Shown: piece after piece, positions 1 to 6,666 of the stretch
Layout: each line of letters starts with the position of its first letter
Position numbering within the stretch: the stretch's first letter is position 1
Assembly: GCA_031553675.1 (NCBI GenBank)
Contig: JAVBLF010000112.1
Location: forward strand, 1-14,867
Source: JAVBLF01 sp031553675
GTDB lineage: Bacteria; Bacillota; Clostridia; Christensenellales; CALWSW01
Direction: 5' to 3'
Length of the DNA: 14,867 bases
Made by a program: the position numbers and the translations under genes
The notes under the pieces: generated by a model
What the model saw: the letters and a program-made list of their open reading frames with translations, nothing else
What the model was told of the DNA's origin: nothing
Database searches by the model: none

Positions 1-2
1 GC

Positions 3-31
3 TTTACATTGGGGACAGCTTGGCTTATAAT
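3..31 (+). promoter_or_regulatory. Sigma-A type promoter of tRNA-Ala
   Basis: A -35 box TTTACA (3-8, five of six consensus bases) and a perfect -10 box TATAAT (26-31) are separated by 17 bases. The expected start of transcription is about 7 bases before the mature tRNA at 45, so the 5' leader would be very short. This is the best promoter match in the window. Confidence 0.85.
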
Positions 32-44
32 AACAGTTGCGCTT

Positions 45-121
45 GGGGCATTAGCTCAGCTGGCTAGAGTGCCACACTGGCAGTGTGGAAGTCACCGGTT
101 CGAATCCGGTATGCTCCACCA
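45..121 (+). tRNA. tRNA-Ala (anticodon GGC), CCA encoded
   Basis: A complete 77-base cloverleaf. The acceptor stem GGGGCAT pairs with ATGCTCC and contains the G3-U70 wobble pair that is the alanine identity element. The anticodon stem CCACA/TGTGG closes the 7-base loop CTGGCAG, giving anticodon GGC at 79-81, which reads GCC, a codon used heavily in this GC-rich window. The T arm is ACCGG-TTCGAAT-CCGGT and the D arm carries AGCTCAGCTGG. The 3' CCA is genomically encoded (119-121). The unit stands alone between its own promoter and terminator. No integrated element is seen behind it. Confidence 0.97.
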
Positions 122-126
122 AGCAG

Positions 127-160
127 AAACCGCCTGACTGGTATCGGTCAGGCGGTTTTC
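127..160 (+). terminator. Rho-independent terminator of tRNA-Ala
   Basis: A 12-bp perfect stem (127-138 with 147-158, core ACCGCCTGAC/GTCAGGCGGT) with an 8-base loop runs into a short T-rich tail. It starts 6 bases after the tRNA CCA end. Confidence 0.9.
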
Positions 161-240
161 CTTTGCCCTCCTGTCGCCGTCAAACGATCCGGTTTTGCGC
201 CCGATTTGCACCCCATGAAAGCGCTGCGACGCGTCATCGC

Positions 241-266
241 AAAAAAACGGGAGCGATTGCTCCCGT
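241..266 (-). terminator. Rho-independent terminator of the two-domain secreted protein gene
   Basis: Read on the minus strand, the 8-bp stem ACGGGAGC/GCTCCCGT with a 4-base loop is followed by seven Ts (247-241). It lies 17 bases after the TAA stop of the gene at 283-1632. Confidence 0.9.
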
Positions 267-282
267 CTGCCATAAGAACTCG

Positions 283-1632
283 TTATTTCACTTGTATGCC
301 CAGCTCATACGTTTCGCCCGCCATCATCACGGTGCGGAAGGCTGTTTGCCCTTTTTCCTTGTAATAGCAATGTGTCTGGCCCGCATCCATGGCTACGTAG
401 CCGATGTGGGCCGTTTCTTTGCCCTCCGGATAGACGAGGTAGACCGCGACGATACGCGCCTCGATCACCTCGAAGCCATACTTTTTGATCTTCACTGCGT
501 CGCCCAGCCTCAGACCCGCGGCGATATCGTTTGCCTTTTGCACATACGCTTCGTCGGTGCGGTGGCAGTCTGCGATTTCTTCGTCTAGGGAGACCGTGCC
601 GTCGGCGGTCTTGACAAAGCGGAACGCCAGGGCTTCCGTCCCTTCGCTGACGTAAACACCTTTTTCCGGATGCAGCACGACGAGAATGTCCTTGCCGTTG
701 TAGCACTGAAAAAGAAGCGGCTTCAAATTCTCATCGAAGAGTGTGACGTCAAATTCGGCATAATCGATCCGTTTGACTTTGGTCTTGAACAGGCCTTCGA
801 CGAGCGCGATCAACCAAACGCGTTGGGCGCGTTCCTCCGCCGGACTCAGCTCAGGTACGGCCGCTTTGGACGGGGCTGACTTGACGGTCACCGGCAACTG
901 GTAAACGCCGTTCGTCCTCGTGAGCGCCTGAAACGAGCTTTCGCCCGCTTTTTGATAGTAGCAACGCGTCAGACCGAGATCGACGCCGATCGACGCGATC
1001 GCATCGCCGGAAGCGCTGCTGACGGCAAAAACAAGCGCCTCGCGGTGCGCGATGACGGTGCGCTTGTCCAACTTGATTTGCAGGCCATCGACGAGCTTGA
1101 GATCCTTGGCCACCTGCTCGGCGCGCGTTTGGCAGCTGGATTCTTTGCGCGCTTTTGCGACGTAATCGCCGAGGTAGGTTTCTTCCCCGACGACGACCGT
1201 CCGAAATTGCGGCTTTTCGATGCCCTCGCTGAGGCATGCGCTGCCGTCTGCGAGCGTCGCGATCAGGCAGACCTGCCCGTTTTTAAGCGCGACTTGGTAG
1301 GGCTGCACACTTTCTTTCCCGATCGCAACGCTCTCGCGGACCGGCTCGATCGACGTCGCGGGGCTTTCGAAGATCCCTTCGACGATCGCCTTCAGCCAAT
1401 CGCGTTTCGCCTTTTCGTCGGATTGCTTTTTGTCGTCTTGCTTTTCAGTGTCTTGTTTTTCGGCGTCTTGCTTTTCGGCGTCTTGCTTTTCGGTGTTTTG
1501 CTTTTTGGTGTCGGTCGGCCCGCTTTCCGCTGCCAGTGTCACGGACCCGCTCACGATCGCAGGTACGGGCACGAAAGTCAGCGCCAAGCCGATCGCCAGC
1601 GCCGCACGCAAGGTTTTGGTTTGATTTGCCAT
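283..1632 (-). CDS. Secreted protein with two tandem copies of an unrecognised domain
   Basis: 449 residues; function not recognised. Residues 1-36 form a signal peptide (basic start, hydrophobic 9-34, likely cleavage after TLAA). Residues 43-74 are a hydrophilic linker built from the 5-residue repeat (T/A)EKQD. Two copies of a domain of about 170 residues follow. Copy 1 (about 78-250) and copy 2 (about 271-449) share aligned landmarks: RDWLKAIVEGIFE and RVWLIALVEGLFK at their starts, SEGIEKPQFRTV and SEGTEALAFRFV in the middle, TRCYYQKAGESSFQ and THCYYKEKGQTAFR near their ends. The start at 1632 (MANQTK) has the purine stretch GGGGGTAAAGGAA before it. An in-frame ATG at 1647 and longer starts lack a clear binding site. 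The gene is monocistronic with its own terminator. The absence of a lipobox cysteine suggests export into the wall or medium. Coding is certain; the role is unknown. Confidence 0.85.
   Translation of the reverse strand: MANQTKTLRAALAIGLALTFVPVPAIVSGSVTLAAESGPTDTKKQNTEKQDAEKQDAEKQDTEKQDDKKQSDEKAKRDWLKAIVEGIFESPATSIEPVRESVAIGKESVQPYQVALKNGQVCLIATLADGSACLSEGIEKPQFRTVVVGEETYLGDYVAKARKESSCQTRAEQVAKDLKLVDGLQIKLDKRTVIAHREALVFAVSSASGDAIASIGVDLGLTRCYYQKAGESSFQALTRTNGVYQLPVTVKSAPSKAAVPELSPAEERAQRVWLIALVEGLFKTKVKRIDYAEFDVTLFDENLKPLLFQCYNGKDILVVLHPEKGVYVSEGTEALAFRFVKTADGTVSLDEEIADCHRTDEAYVQKANDIAAGLRLGDAVKIKKYGFEVIEARIVAVYLVYPEGKETAHIGYVAMDAGQTHCYYKEKGQTAFRTVMMAGETYELGIQVK
1421..1510. repeat. 15-bp tandem repeat, six units, inside the secreted protein gene
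   Basis: Six imperfect units of TCTTGCTTTTCGGCG (plus strand) run without interruption. On the minus strand each encodes one (T/A)EKQD-type pentapeptide of the charged linker. The period is in frame, so gain or loss of units changes linker length without a frameshift. The outer units (1421-1435, 1496-1510) are the most diverged. Confidence 0.85.
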
Positions 1633-1700
1633 TTCCTTTACCCCCATGTTTTGACGTGGCACGCGAAACCATCCCATCGAATGGATTCCTATACTTACTA

Positions 1701-1709
1701 AGTGTAACA
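1701..1709 (-). promoter_or_regulatory. Extended -10 promoter of the two-domain secreted protein gene
   Basis: On the minus strand TGTTACACT fits the extended -10 pattern TGnTAnanT, about 70 bases upstream of the chosen ATG. No good -35 box is seen at 16-18 bases. The adjacent TGGTG-CAAAC-CACCA inverted repeat (about 1715-1729) lies just upstream and could be an operator. The rest of the divergent gap to 1831 shows no convincing plus-strand promoter. Confidence 0.45.
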
Positions 1710-1831
1710 CTATTTGGTGCAAACCACCATAACCATTCTTACCCATTTCAGGTAGGCAAATTTTTTCAGTTTGCGTGCCTCTCGATTCGTAAAGGATAAG
1801 CCAAGCAAACGAAAACGAAGAGGGTGAGTTG

Positions 1832-2014
1832 ATGTACCTCGATCCGGGTTTTGGAAGTATGGTGATTCAAATGATCGTCGCCGCGGTCGCGGTGGGCGGA
1901 TCGACGCTCGTCATCGCGCGTAGCCGCGTCAAGGCGTGGTTCACAGGGCGCGGCAAGCACAGACAGCAAAACGATCGTGAGGGAGATGCCGATCATGACA
2001 GCATGGAGGGATAG
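1832..2014 (+). CDS. Small single-span membrane protein with YLDPGFGS start
   Basis: 60 residues, starting at ATG 1832, which follows AGGGTGAG at a normal distance; a TTG one codon earlier is less likely. Residues 2-9 are YLDPGFGS, then a hydrophobic span of about residues 10-28 and a basic, hydrophilic C-terminal tail (FTGRGKHRQQN onward). From family knowledge, small membrane proteins beginning with a Y(L/I)DPG(T/F)GS motif recur in Gram-positive genomes next to methyltransferase and sulfatase-type genes. Their function is not established to my knowledge. The gene overlaps the start of the next one by 20 bases in another frame, so the two are probably translationally coupled. It is too conserved at the start and too well placed to be chance. 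Confidence 0.8.
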   Translation: MYLDPGFGSMVIQMIVAAVAVGGSTLVIARSRVKAWFTGRGKHRQQNDREGDADHDSMEG

Positions 2015-3374
2015 CGCGTCGTTTCGCGATCCGGCGGGCTTCGTCTTTGAGAAGGACGGCGCGGTTTACCGCCAGATCAACGCTTCGTACGCCGACGATT
2101 ACGAGAAACTGATGAGCGGCGGTCTGTACGACGCCCTGACGCATGACGGCCTTTTGATCCCGCACGAAACGTGTGATGTCCCTGCCCTGACCCACGACGC
2201 ATATCGGGTGATCCGTCCAGAGCGGATCGCCTTTGTGTCGTATCCTTACGAGTGGTGCTTTGGGCAACTCCAGGACGCCGCCCTTGTTACGCTCCGCGCC
2301 ATGCGACGCGCGCTCGATTTCGGCATGACGCTCAAGGATGCCAGCGCCTACAACGTCCAGTTCCACCATGGGCGTCCGCTCATGATCGACACCCTTTCTT
2401 TCGCGTCCTACCGCGAAGGGCAGCCGTGGGTGGCCTACGGACAGTTTTGCCGCCATTTTTTCGCGCCCTTGCTGCTCATGGCCCACGTCGATCTCCGGCT
2501 CAACGAGCTGCTCCGCAACCACATCGACGGCGTCCCCCTCGATCTCGCGGCCAAGCTCCTCAAGCGCAAAGGCGGCCTGTCTGCCGCGCAACACGTCGGC
2601 CTGCACGCCCGCGCCACGAAACGCTATGGACAGGCGGGCCGAAGCGGCGCCCCTGCCACGCCCCACATGAAACACACCCACCTCGTCGCGCTGATCGACT
2701 CGCTGATCCGCGCCGTGTCCGCCCTCAAACTGCGGGGCGTCATCACGGAGTGGGGCGACTACTACGGGCACACGAACTATTCCCAGCGCGCTTCGGACGA
2801 CAAAGCCGCCCATTTACGCGCCTTTCTCGATCGCATCCAACCCGCGCGCGTCTGGGATTTCGGCGCCAACGACGGCAGCTATACCCGCCTTGCCCTGCGC
2901 AACACGGACGACTTCGCCGTCGCGTTCGACATCGACCCGATCGCCGTCGAGCGCAATTACGCCACCGTCAAGGAGAGCGGCGAAAACCTGCTCCCCCTTC
3001 AGCTCGATCTGACCAACCCCAGCCCGTCGATCGGGTTCGCCAACCGTGAAAGGCGCGACATCGCAGGGCGATCGTCGCCCGACTGCATCCTCATGCTCGC
3101 GATCCTTCACCACTTGGCCATCTCAAACAACCTCCCGCTCGACATGTTGGCCGCTTGGATCGCCCGTCTCACGCCGCGCGCGATCGTCGAGTTCGTGCCG
3201 AAAGAGGATTCCCAGGTGCGCACCCTGCTCGCGACCCGCGACGACATCTTCCCCCTCTACACCCAGGACGGCTTCGAGGCGGCCTTTTCCCCGCACTTTA
3301 CGACGCTTGACAGGCGCGCCGTCGCCGACAGTGCGCGCACGCTCTACCTACTCGAACGCAAAGAGGCACCATGA
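1995..3374 (+). CDS. Class I SAM-dependent methyltransferase with kinase-like N-terminal half
   Basis: 459 residues. The C-terminal half (about 265-459) is a class I methyltransferase: glycine-rich motif VWDFGANDGSY (286-296), acidic residue FDID (311-314) after beta-2, and LAILHHLA (368-375) in the motif IV region. The N-terminal half is unusual. After a helix (LRAMRRALDFG, 100-110) it has KDASAYNVQF (114-123) and then MIDTLSF (130-136), the D-x4-N and downstream acidic residue spacing of the catalytic loop of aminoglycoside-phosphotransferase-type kinases. No glycine-rich loop is evident. The start at 1995 is chosen because AGGGAG lies 9 bases upstream; ATG 1986 and GTG 1977 are in frame but less well placed. 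It overlaps both neighbours (20 and 4 bases), which implies one transcript with the DPGFGS peptide and the sulfatase-fold enzyme. The likely role is modification of an envelope glycan or lipid; the substrate is unknown. Confidence 0.85.
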   Translation: MTAWRDSASFRDPAGFVFEKDGAVYRQINASYADDYEKLMSGGLYDALTHDGLLIPHETCDVPALTHDAYRVIRPERIAFVSYPYEWCFGQLQDAALVTLRAMRRALDFGMTLKDASAYNVQFHHGRPLMIDTLSFASYREGQPWVAYGQFCRHFFAPLLLMAHVDLRLNELLRNHIDGVPLDLAAKLLKRKGGLSAAQHVGLHARATKRYGQAGRSGAPATPHMKHTHLVALIDSLIRAVSALKLRGVITEWGDYYGHTNYSQRASDDKAAHLRAFLDRIQPARVWDFGANDGSYTRLALRNTDDFAVAFDIDPIAVERNYATVKESGENLLPLQLDLTNPSPSIGFANRERRDIAGRSSPDCILMLAILHHLAISNNLPLDMLAAWIARLTPRAIVEFVPKEDSQVRTLLATRDDIFPLYTQDGFEAAFSPHFTTLDRRAVADSARTLYLLERKEAP

Positions 3375-4993
3375 AAGACTTGATCCGCAAACATCGAACG
3401 GCCTTCCCCGCCGCGATCGCCCTCCCCTGCATCCCGTTTTTCTACCTCTACGCCCGAAACGCCGCCTCCATCGCCTTTTCCGACGCACTGGCCCTCCTTC
3501 TCGCTATGATCGTTTTGACGGCTGTACTCTACGCGATCGCGGCGCTCGCTTTCCATGAGGCCCTCGTCGGCCTCATTTTCTGTACGCTTTGCTGGCTGTC
3601 CTTCATGATGCTCGGCCGAAGTTATTTGCGCCTGCAAGCCAAGGGCTTTTCCACAGCCCTTCTCGTCGTCTGCGTGCTCCTCCTCTATGCCGGCCTGCTG
3701 CTTCTCGTCGGCCATTTGCTGCGCCATCGCACGCTTCGATCGTTTCGGCGCGGCGTGACGATCACGATCGCCCTTTTGTTCGCGTTCAATTTGTTTCCGG
3801 CCGCCCGCAGCGCTTTCCACGACGCCCGACCCGCTTCCGGCTGGAAAAGCGAATTCGCGATCGATCCCGACCTTCCCACCCCCAACGTCTATTGGTTTCA
3901 CACCGACGGGATGCTCGGTTTCGACGCGATGGAACGCTATTTCGGCGACGATCAAGCCGCCCTCAAAGGCATACTCTGCGAAAAGGGCTTTTCGATCAAC
4001 GAAAGCGCCATGTTCGAAGCGACCCACCGCACCGCCGTCGCCATGCCCACGCTGATGTGCCCCCAATACTTCGATGAACGACTGGATGCTCCCCTTTCCA
4101 AGCTCTTCAAAGACACAAAGGCTTTCCGCATCGGCGGAACGGAACTCGCGCAAGCACGCAAGCACAACGAACTCGTCGCGGCCTTTCAAGCGCGTGGCTA
4201 CCATACATCGACCATTGCCAACAGCGACACCGTTTTTTTGCCGATCACCGAGCGCTTTTACGATTGCTTTAACGCGGAACAGCCCCGCACGACCCCGGCC
4301 AACGCGCAAATCGACCTGTCGGAACGCACCCTGAGCTGCGCGCGAAAACGCGACTGCGTGACCCTTTTTCGGCGCATCCTTCCGATCGCCATGCTGTCCG
4401 AACCCCTCAACGCGCGGATCGGCCGAACGATCGATTCCGCCTGTGTTCGATCCAATGTCGACAGTGACGTCGATCCTTATGCCATACTCGGCCCCGGCGA
4501 TCGCAAACAGTTTTACGAAACGCTCCCGCGCGCGCTCGACGAGATACTGCGCACCCAAGAAACGCCCCGCTTGGCCCTCATTTCCTTTAACATCGCGCAC
4601 GGCCCCTTCGTCTGGGACGAGGAAGGTCGCAGCTACCCGCATGACAGCACCAATCCGCTCGCCTACCCGCCCCAGCACCGCTATGCCGCGACCGTACTTC
4701 TCCGCCTCATCGATATGGTGCTCGAGCGCGACCCCGAGGCTGTGATCGTCCTCCAAGCTGATCACGGTCTGCATTTGGTGCCCGTGCAGCGCTTCGGAAA
4801 AGAACTCGGCCTCGACGACCGCGCCGACGTCAAACGCCTCTACAACGGCACCTTCAGCGCCGTTCGCTTTCCGGCATCCGTGGGCGGCAACCCCAAGTCC
4901 CCCCTGCCCCCACTCGACATCGCGCGCACCCTCATCAACGATTTCGTCGGGCCCAACTATTCCCTCCGCGGAACATTGCCTTTGCCTTACTGA
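3371..4993 (+). CDS. Membrane-anchored alkaline-phosphatase/sulfatase superfamily enzyme
   Basis: 540 residues. About four hydrophobic spans occupy residues 10-145 (near 12-30, 36-62, 64-82, 95-116, with another hydrophobic stretch at 128-145). An extracytoplasmic catalytic domain follows from about 165. Visible features of the superfamily are NVYWFHTDG (172-180, D179 a metal ligand), ESAMFEATHRT (211-221, T218 or T221 the probable nucleophile), FNIAHGPF (406-413) and QADHGLH (462-468, D464 and H465 metal ligands). There is no C/S-x-P-x-R motif, so it should not be a formylglycine sulfatase. The threonine fits the phosphoglycerol/phosphoethanolamine-transferase branch better, but the substrate is inference. 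It starts with the ATGA overlap of the methyltransferase stop, so it is tightly coupled. No terminator follows. Confidence 0.85.
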   Translation: MKDLIRKHRTAFPAAIALPCIPFFYLYARNAASIAFSDALALLLAMIVLTAVLYAIAALAFHEALVGLIFCTLCWLSFMMLGRSYLRLQAKGFSTALLVVCVLLLYAGLLLLVGHLLRHRTLRSFRRGVTITIALLFAFNLFPAARSAFHDARPASGWKSEFAIDPDLPTPNVYWFHTDGMLGFDAMERYFGDDQAALKGILCEKGFSINESAMFEATHRTAVAMPTLMCPQYFDERLDAPLSKLFKDTKAFRIGGTELAQARKHNELVAAFQARGYHTSTIANSDTVFLPITERFYDCFNAEQPRTTPANAQIDLSERTLSCARKRDCVTLFRRILPIAMLSEPLNARIGRTIDSACVRSNVDSDVDPYAILGPGDRKQFYETLPRALDEILRTQETPRLALISFNIAHGPFVWDEEGRSYPHDSTNPLAYPPQHRYAATVLLRLIDMVLERDPEAVIVLQADHGLHLVPVQRFGKELGLDDRADVKRLYNGTFSAVRFPASVGGNPKSPLPPLDIARTLINDFVGPNYSLRGTLPLPY

Positions 4994-5016
4994 AACCATT
5001 CATGTGGGCTATAGTG

Positions 5017-5025
5017 TGCTATACT
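5017..5025 (+). promoter_or_regulatory. Extended -10 promoter of the DUF4163/DUF3298-like gene
   Basis: TGCTATACT matches the extended -10 pattern TGnTATAnT in the 76-base gap between the sulfatase-fold gene and the next start. No good -35 box is present, as is common for this class. It would give a leader of about 38 bases. Read-through from the upstream cassette is also possible because no terminator separates them. Confidence 0.5.
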
Positions 5026-5069
5026 GTAAGGAGCGCAAACGTCACCGATCCGAGAAAGGAGAACGCGCC

Positions 5070-5852
5070 ATGAAACTTCTTCACACCATCGCTCTCACGC
5101 TCGCCCTGAGCACGGCCCTTTCGGTCTCCGCCCTGGCCACGGCAAGCACCCCGACCCTGACGCCCAAAGCGACGTCATTGAGCAGCAAGGCAGCTACACC
5201 CAAAATCTCGGTCAAGAAGCACAAACGGCAAAAAGAACTCAAAGACGGCAAACAGACCCTCTTGACCCTCGACATCACCTACCCGCAGTTCACCAGTTCC
5301 GATTCGAAGCGGGTCGAAGCCGTCAACCAGTTTTACCGCAAACAGGCCGACGACCTGCAACACTACGCGATGACTGAGCTCCTGCCCTGGGCGAAGGCAG
5401 ACTACAAAGAGCGAAGCGCCGATAAGCTCGCGTTTTTCCCCTACAGCGCGGGCATGGACTTTACCGTGACGAACAAATCCACCTCGGCTTTCAGCCTTTA
5501 CGTGGATACCTATGATTACACGGGCGGCGCACACGGCATGACCTACCGCAGCTCCGGAACTTGGGATTTCCGCACCGGCAAGCAGCTCACCCTCAGCGAC
5601 TTTTTCCCCAGCGACAAAAACTACAAAGCGACCCTGATCAAGGAAATGCAAACCCAGGCCGCCAAAGAGCAGGCCACCGAAGAAGGCATCTTCTTCGACG
5701 AATACCTCAAATCGATCGAGGAATCGTTCGATGAAACGCATTTTTACCTCACGCCGAAAGGCATCGTCGTCTACTACCAGCTCTACGAGATTGGCCCCTA
5801 CGTTCGTGGCTTTGTCGAATTCCTGATCCCCAACACCAAGGCGCCGAAATAA
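5070..5852 (+). CDS. Secreted DUF4163/DUF3298 (RsiV C-terminal-like) protein
   Basis: 260 residues, ATG 5070 chosen for AAAGGAG 8 bases upstream. A signal peptide covers about residues 1-26 (MKLLHTIAL, hydrophobic core, ALATA cleavage region). A serine/threonine-rich linker and a basic patch VKKHKRQKELK (48-58) follow. The remaining domain has the landmarks of the DUF4163-DUF3298 pair seen in RsiV and in the polysaccharide deacetylase PdaC: an N-terminal strand-helix part (LDITYPQF, VEAVNQFYRKQ), the signature YTGGAHG (150-156), TGKQLTLSDFF (169-179) and the closing YEIGPYVRGFVEFLIP (239-254). In RsiV this fold binds lysozyme. Here there is no transmembrane anti-sigma segment and no sigma-factor gene beside it, so it is a free secreted form and its ligand is unknown. 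Confidence 0.85.
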   Translation: MKLLHTIALTLALSTALSVSALATASTPTLTPKATSLSSKAATPKISVKKHKRQKELKDGKQTLLTLDITYPQFTSSDSKRVEAVNQFYRKQADDLQHYAMTELLPWAKADYKERSADKLAFFPYSAGMDFTVTNKSTSAFSLYVDTYDYTGGAHGMTYRSSGTWDFRTGKQLTLSDFFPSDKNYKATLIKEMQTQAAKEQATEEGIFFDEYLKSIEESFDETHFYLTPKGIVVYYQLYEIGPYVRGFVEFLIPNTKAPK

Positions 5853-5877
5853 AACGGTTCATATCGCAGAACGCAAA

Positions 5878-5910
5878 ACGCCCCCGCGGACTCTCAAACC
5901 GCGGGGGCGT
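5878..5910. terminator. GC-rich hairpin between convergent genes
   Basis: A perfect 12-bp stem ACGCCCCCGCGG/CCGCGGGGGCGT (5878-5889 and 5899-5910) lies 26 bases after the stop of the DUF4163/DUF3298-like gene. The plus-strand tail has no T run. Read on the minus strand the stem is followed by TTTTGCG, so it may serve both directions, ending the universal-stress gene from the right as well. A second small hairpin GCAAGC-GTGC-GCTTGC sits at 5916-5931. Confidence 0.65.
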
Positions 5911-6044
5911 CTCGAGCAAGCGTGCGCTTGCCTAAAGGAGAACTGCACCTATAGCATGGACGCAAAGTGCCGTTTCCATACCTGGCCAGCGCAGAATTCT
6001 GTCGAAAAAATGCCAGAACGGAGATCAGACGGGTCGATGTCGCA

Positions 6045-6497
6045 TCAGCCGCACTTGATGTCGTTCCAGTCGTCTGCCATGTCCTCTGCCGCGAGGAGCT
6101 GGATGCCCGGGTGATTCTCGCGGATCTTCGCGACGTATTCATCCCGCGACGTGGGCAGCCCCGTCACGCAAACCGCGATGTGGTTGCGCCGAATGTAGGC
6201 GTCTGTCATGCCGTTGGGGTCGTCGCAGTAATAGACGCTCATCTCCGCGCCGTACTCCGAGGCCGTCACGAACAACTGCTCCAACACGTCGGATCCCATC
6301 GTTCCGATCGATTGCTTGGGCTGTACGCTCAGAACCAGGAGCTTCAGCCCTTTTTCTTTGGCGATCGATGCGCCGCGACGGATCAGATTCCGGCAGGATT
6401 GCTGCCGCGTCACGCAGACCAGCACCGCCTCCGTCTGCGCTTCGACCACTTGCGATGCGATGCTTGCCGCCTGCTGGGACGTTCTCATCTTCAACAT
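6045..6497 (-). CDS. Universal-stress-protein domain protein, KdpD-type
   Basis: 150 residues, ATG 6497 with AAGGAG 7 bases upstream. The core VLVCVTRQQSCRNLIRRG (25-42) followed by KLLVLSVQP (52-60) resembles the nucleotide-binding-fold (HUP) domain of the sensor KdpD, whose usual form is VCVTG plus a cysteine/arginine-rich helix. Later strands are AEMSVYY (84-90), HIAVCVTGLP (106-115) and the C-terminal IQLL (132-135). There is no histidine-kinase part and no kdp gene nearby, so this is a stand-alone domain. It is cytosolic, with no signal or membrane span. Whether it binds ATP or a cyclic dinucleotide cannot be told; the first glycine of the usual VTGQ loop is replaced by arginine (VTRQ). 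It is preceded by the exonuclease III terminator; no clear promoter was found. Confidence 0.75.
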   Translation of the reverse strand: MLKMRTSQQAASIASQVVEAQTEAVLVCVTRQQSCRNLIRRGASIAKEKGLKLLVLSVQPKQSIGTMGSDVLEQLFVTASEYGAEMSVYYCDDPNGMTDAYIRRNHIAVCVTGLPTSRDEYVAKIRENHPGIQLLAAEDMADDWNDIKCG

Positions 6498-6622
6498 GTC
6501 GCCTCTCCTTTCCGCACACGCCTTTGAAAGCGTTCGGGCTATCTATACGTCCCATGGTAAAAGAAAATTACGGCAACGGTATGGCGTGATGAAGACGCAT
6601 TTTGTCCGTTGGGCGACGGCAC

Positions 6623-6653
6623 AAAAAAGGCCGACCCGATGGAGCAGGCGGCC
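6623..6653 (-). terminator. Rho-independent terminator of exonuclease III gene
   Basis: On the minus strand a short stem GGCCG/CGGCC (6653-6649 with 6633-6629) with a 15-base loop is followed by six Ts (6628-6623). It lies 13 bases after the stop of the gene. The stem is short but GC-only and the T run is clean. Confidence 0.7.
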
Positions 6654-6666
6654 GGTGGTCATTCGT

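Noticed and set aside
45..160. tRNA-Ala as a possible integration site
   Set aside because: No repeat of the tRNA 3' end was seen elsewhere in the window, and no integrase or phage gene follows.
83..588. Plus-strand open frames starting inside the tRNA
   Set aside because: They begin in the tRNA-Ala sequence, cross its terminator and run antisense to the secreted protein gene.
1421..1510. Tandem repeat as a possible CRISPR array or origin iterons
   Set aside because: The 15-bp units abut without spacers and are in frame with the protein linker, so they are coding repeats.
3344..4999. A 551-codon open frame on the minus strand opposite the sulfatase-fold gene
   Set aside because: It is the complement of a gene with clear superfamily motifs. 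Its product is Gly/Glu/Arg/Val-rich with no recognisable domain, as expected for an antisense frame in GC-rich DNA. The same applies to the long minus-strand frame at 1941-2813.
5955..6113. Small plus-strand frame preceded by AAAGGAG
   Set aside because: The spacing of 15 bases is too long, and most of the frame is antisense to the universal-stress-domain gene; no family pattern.
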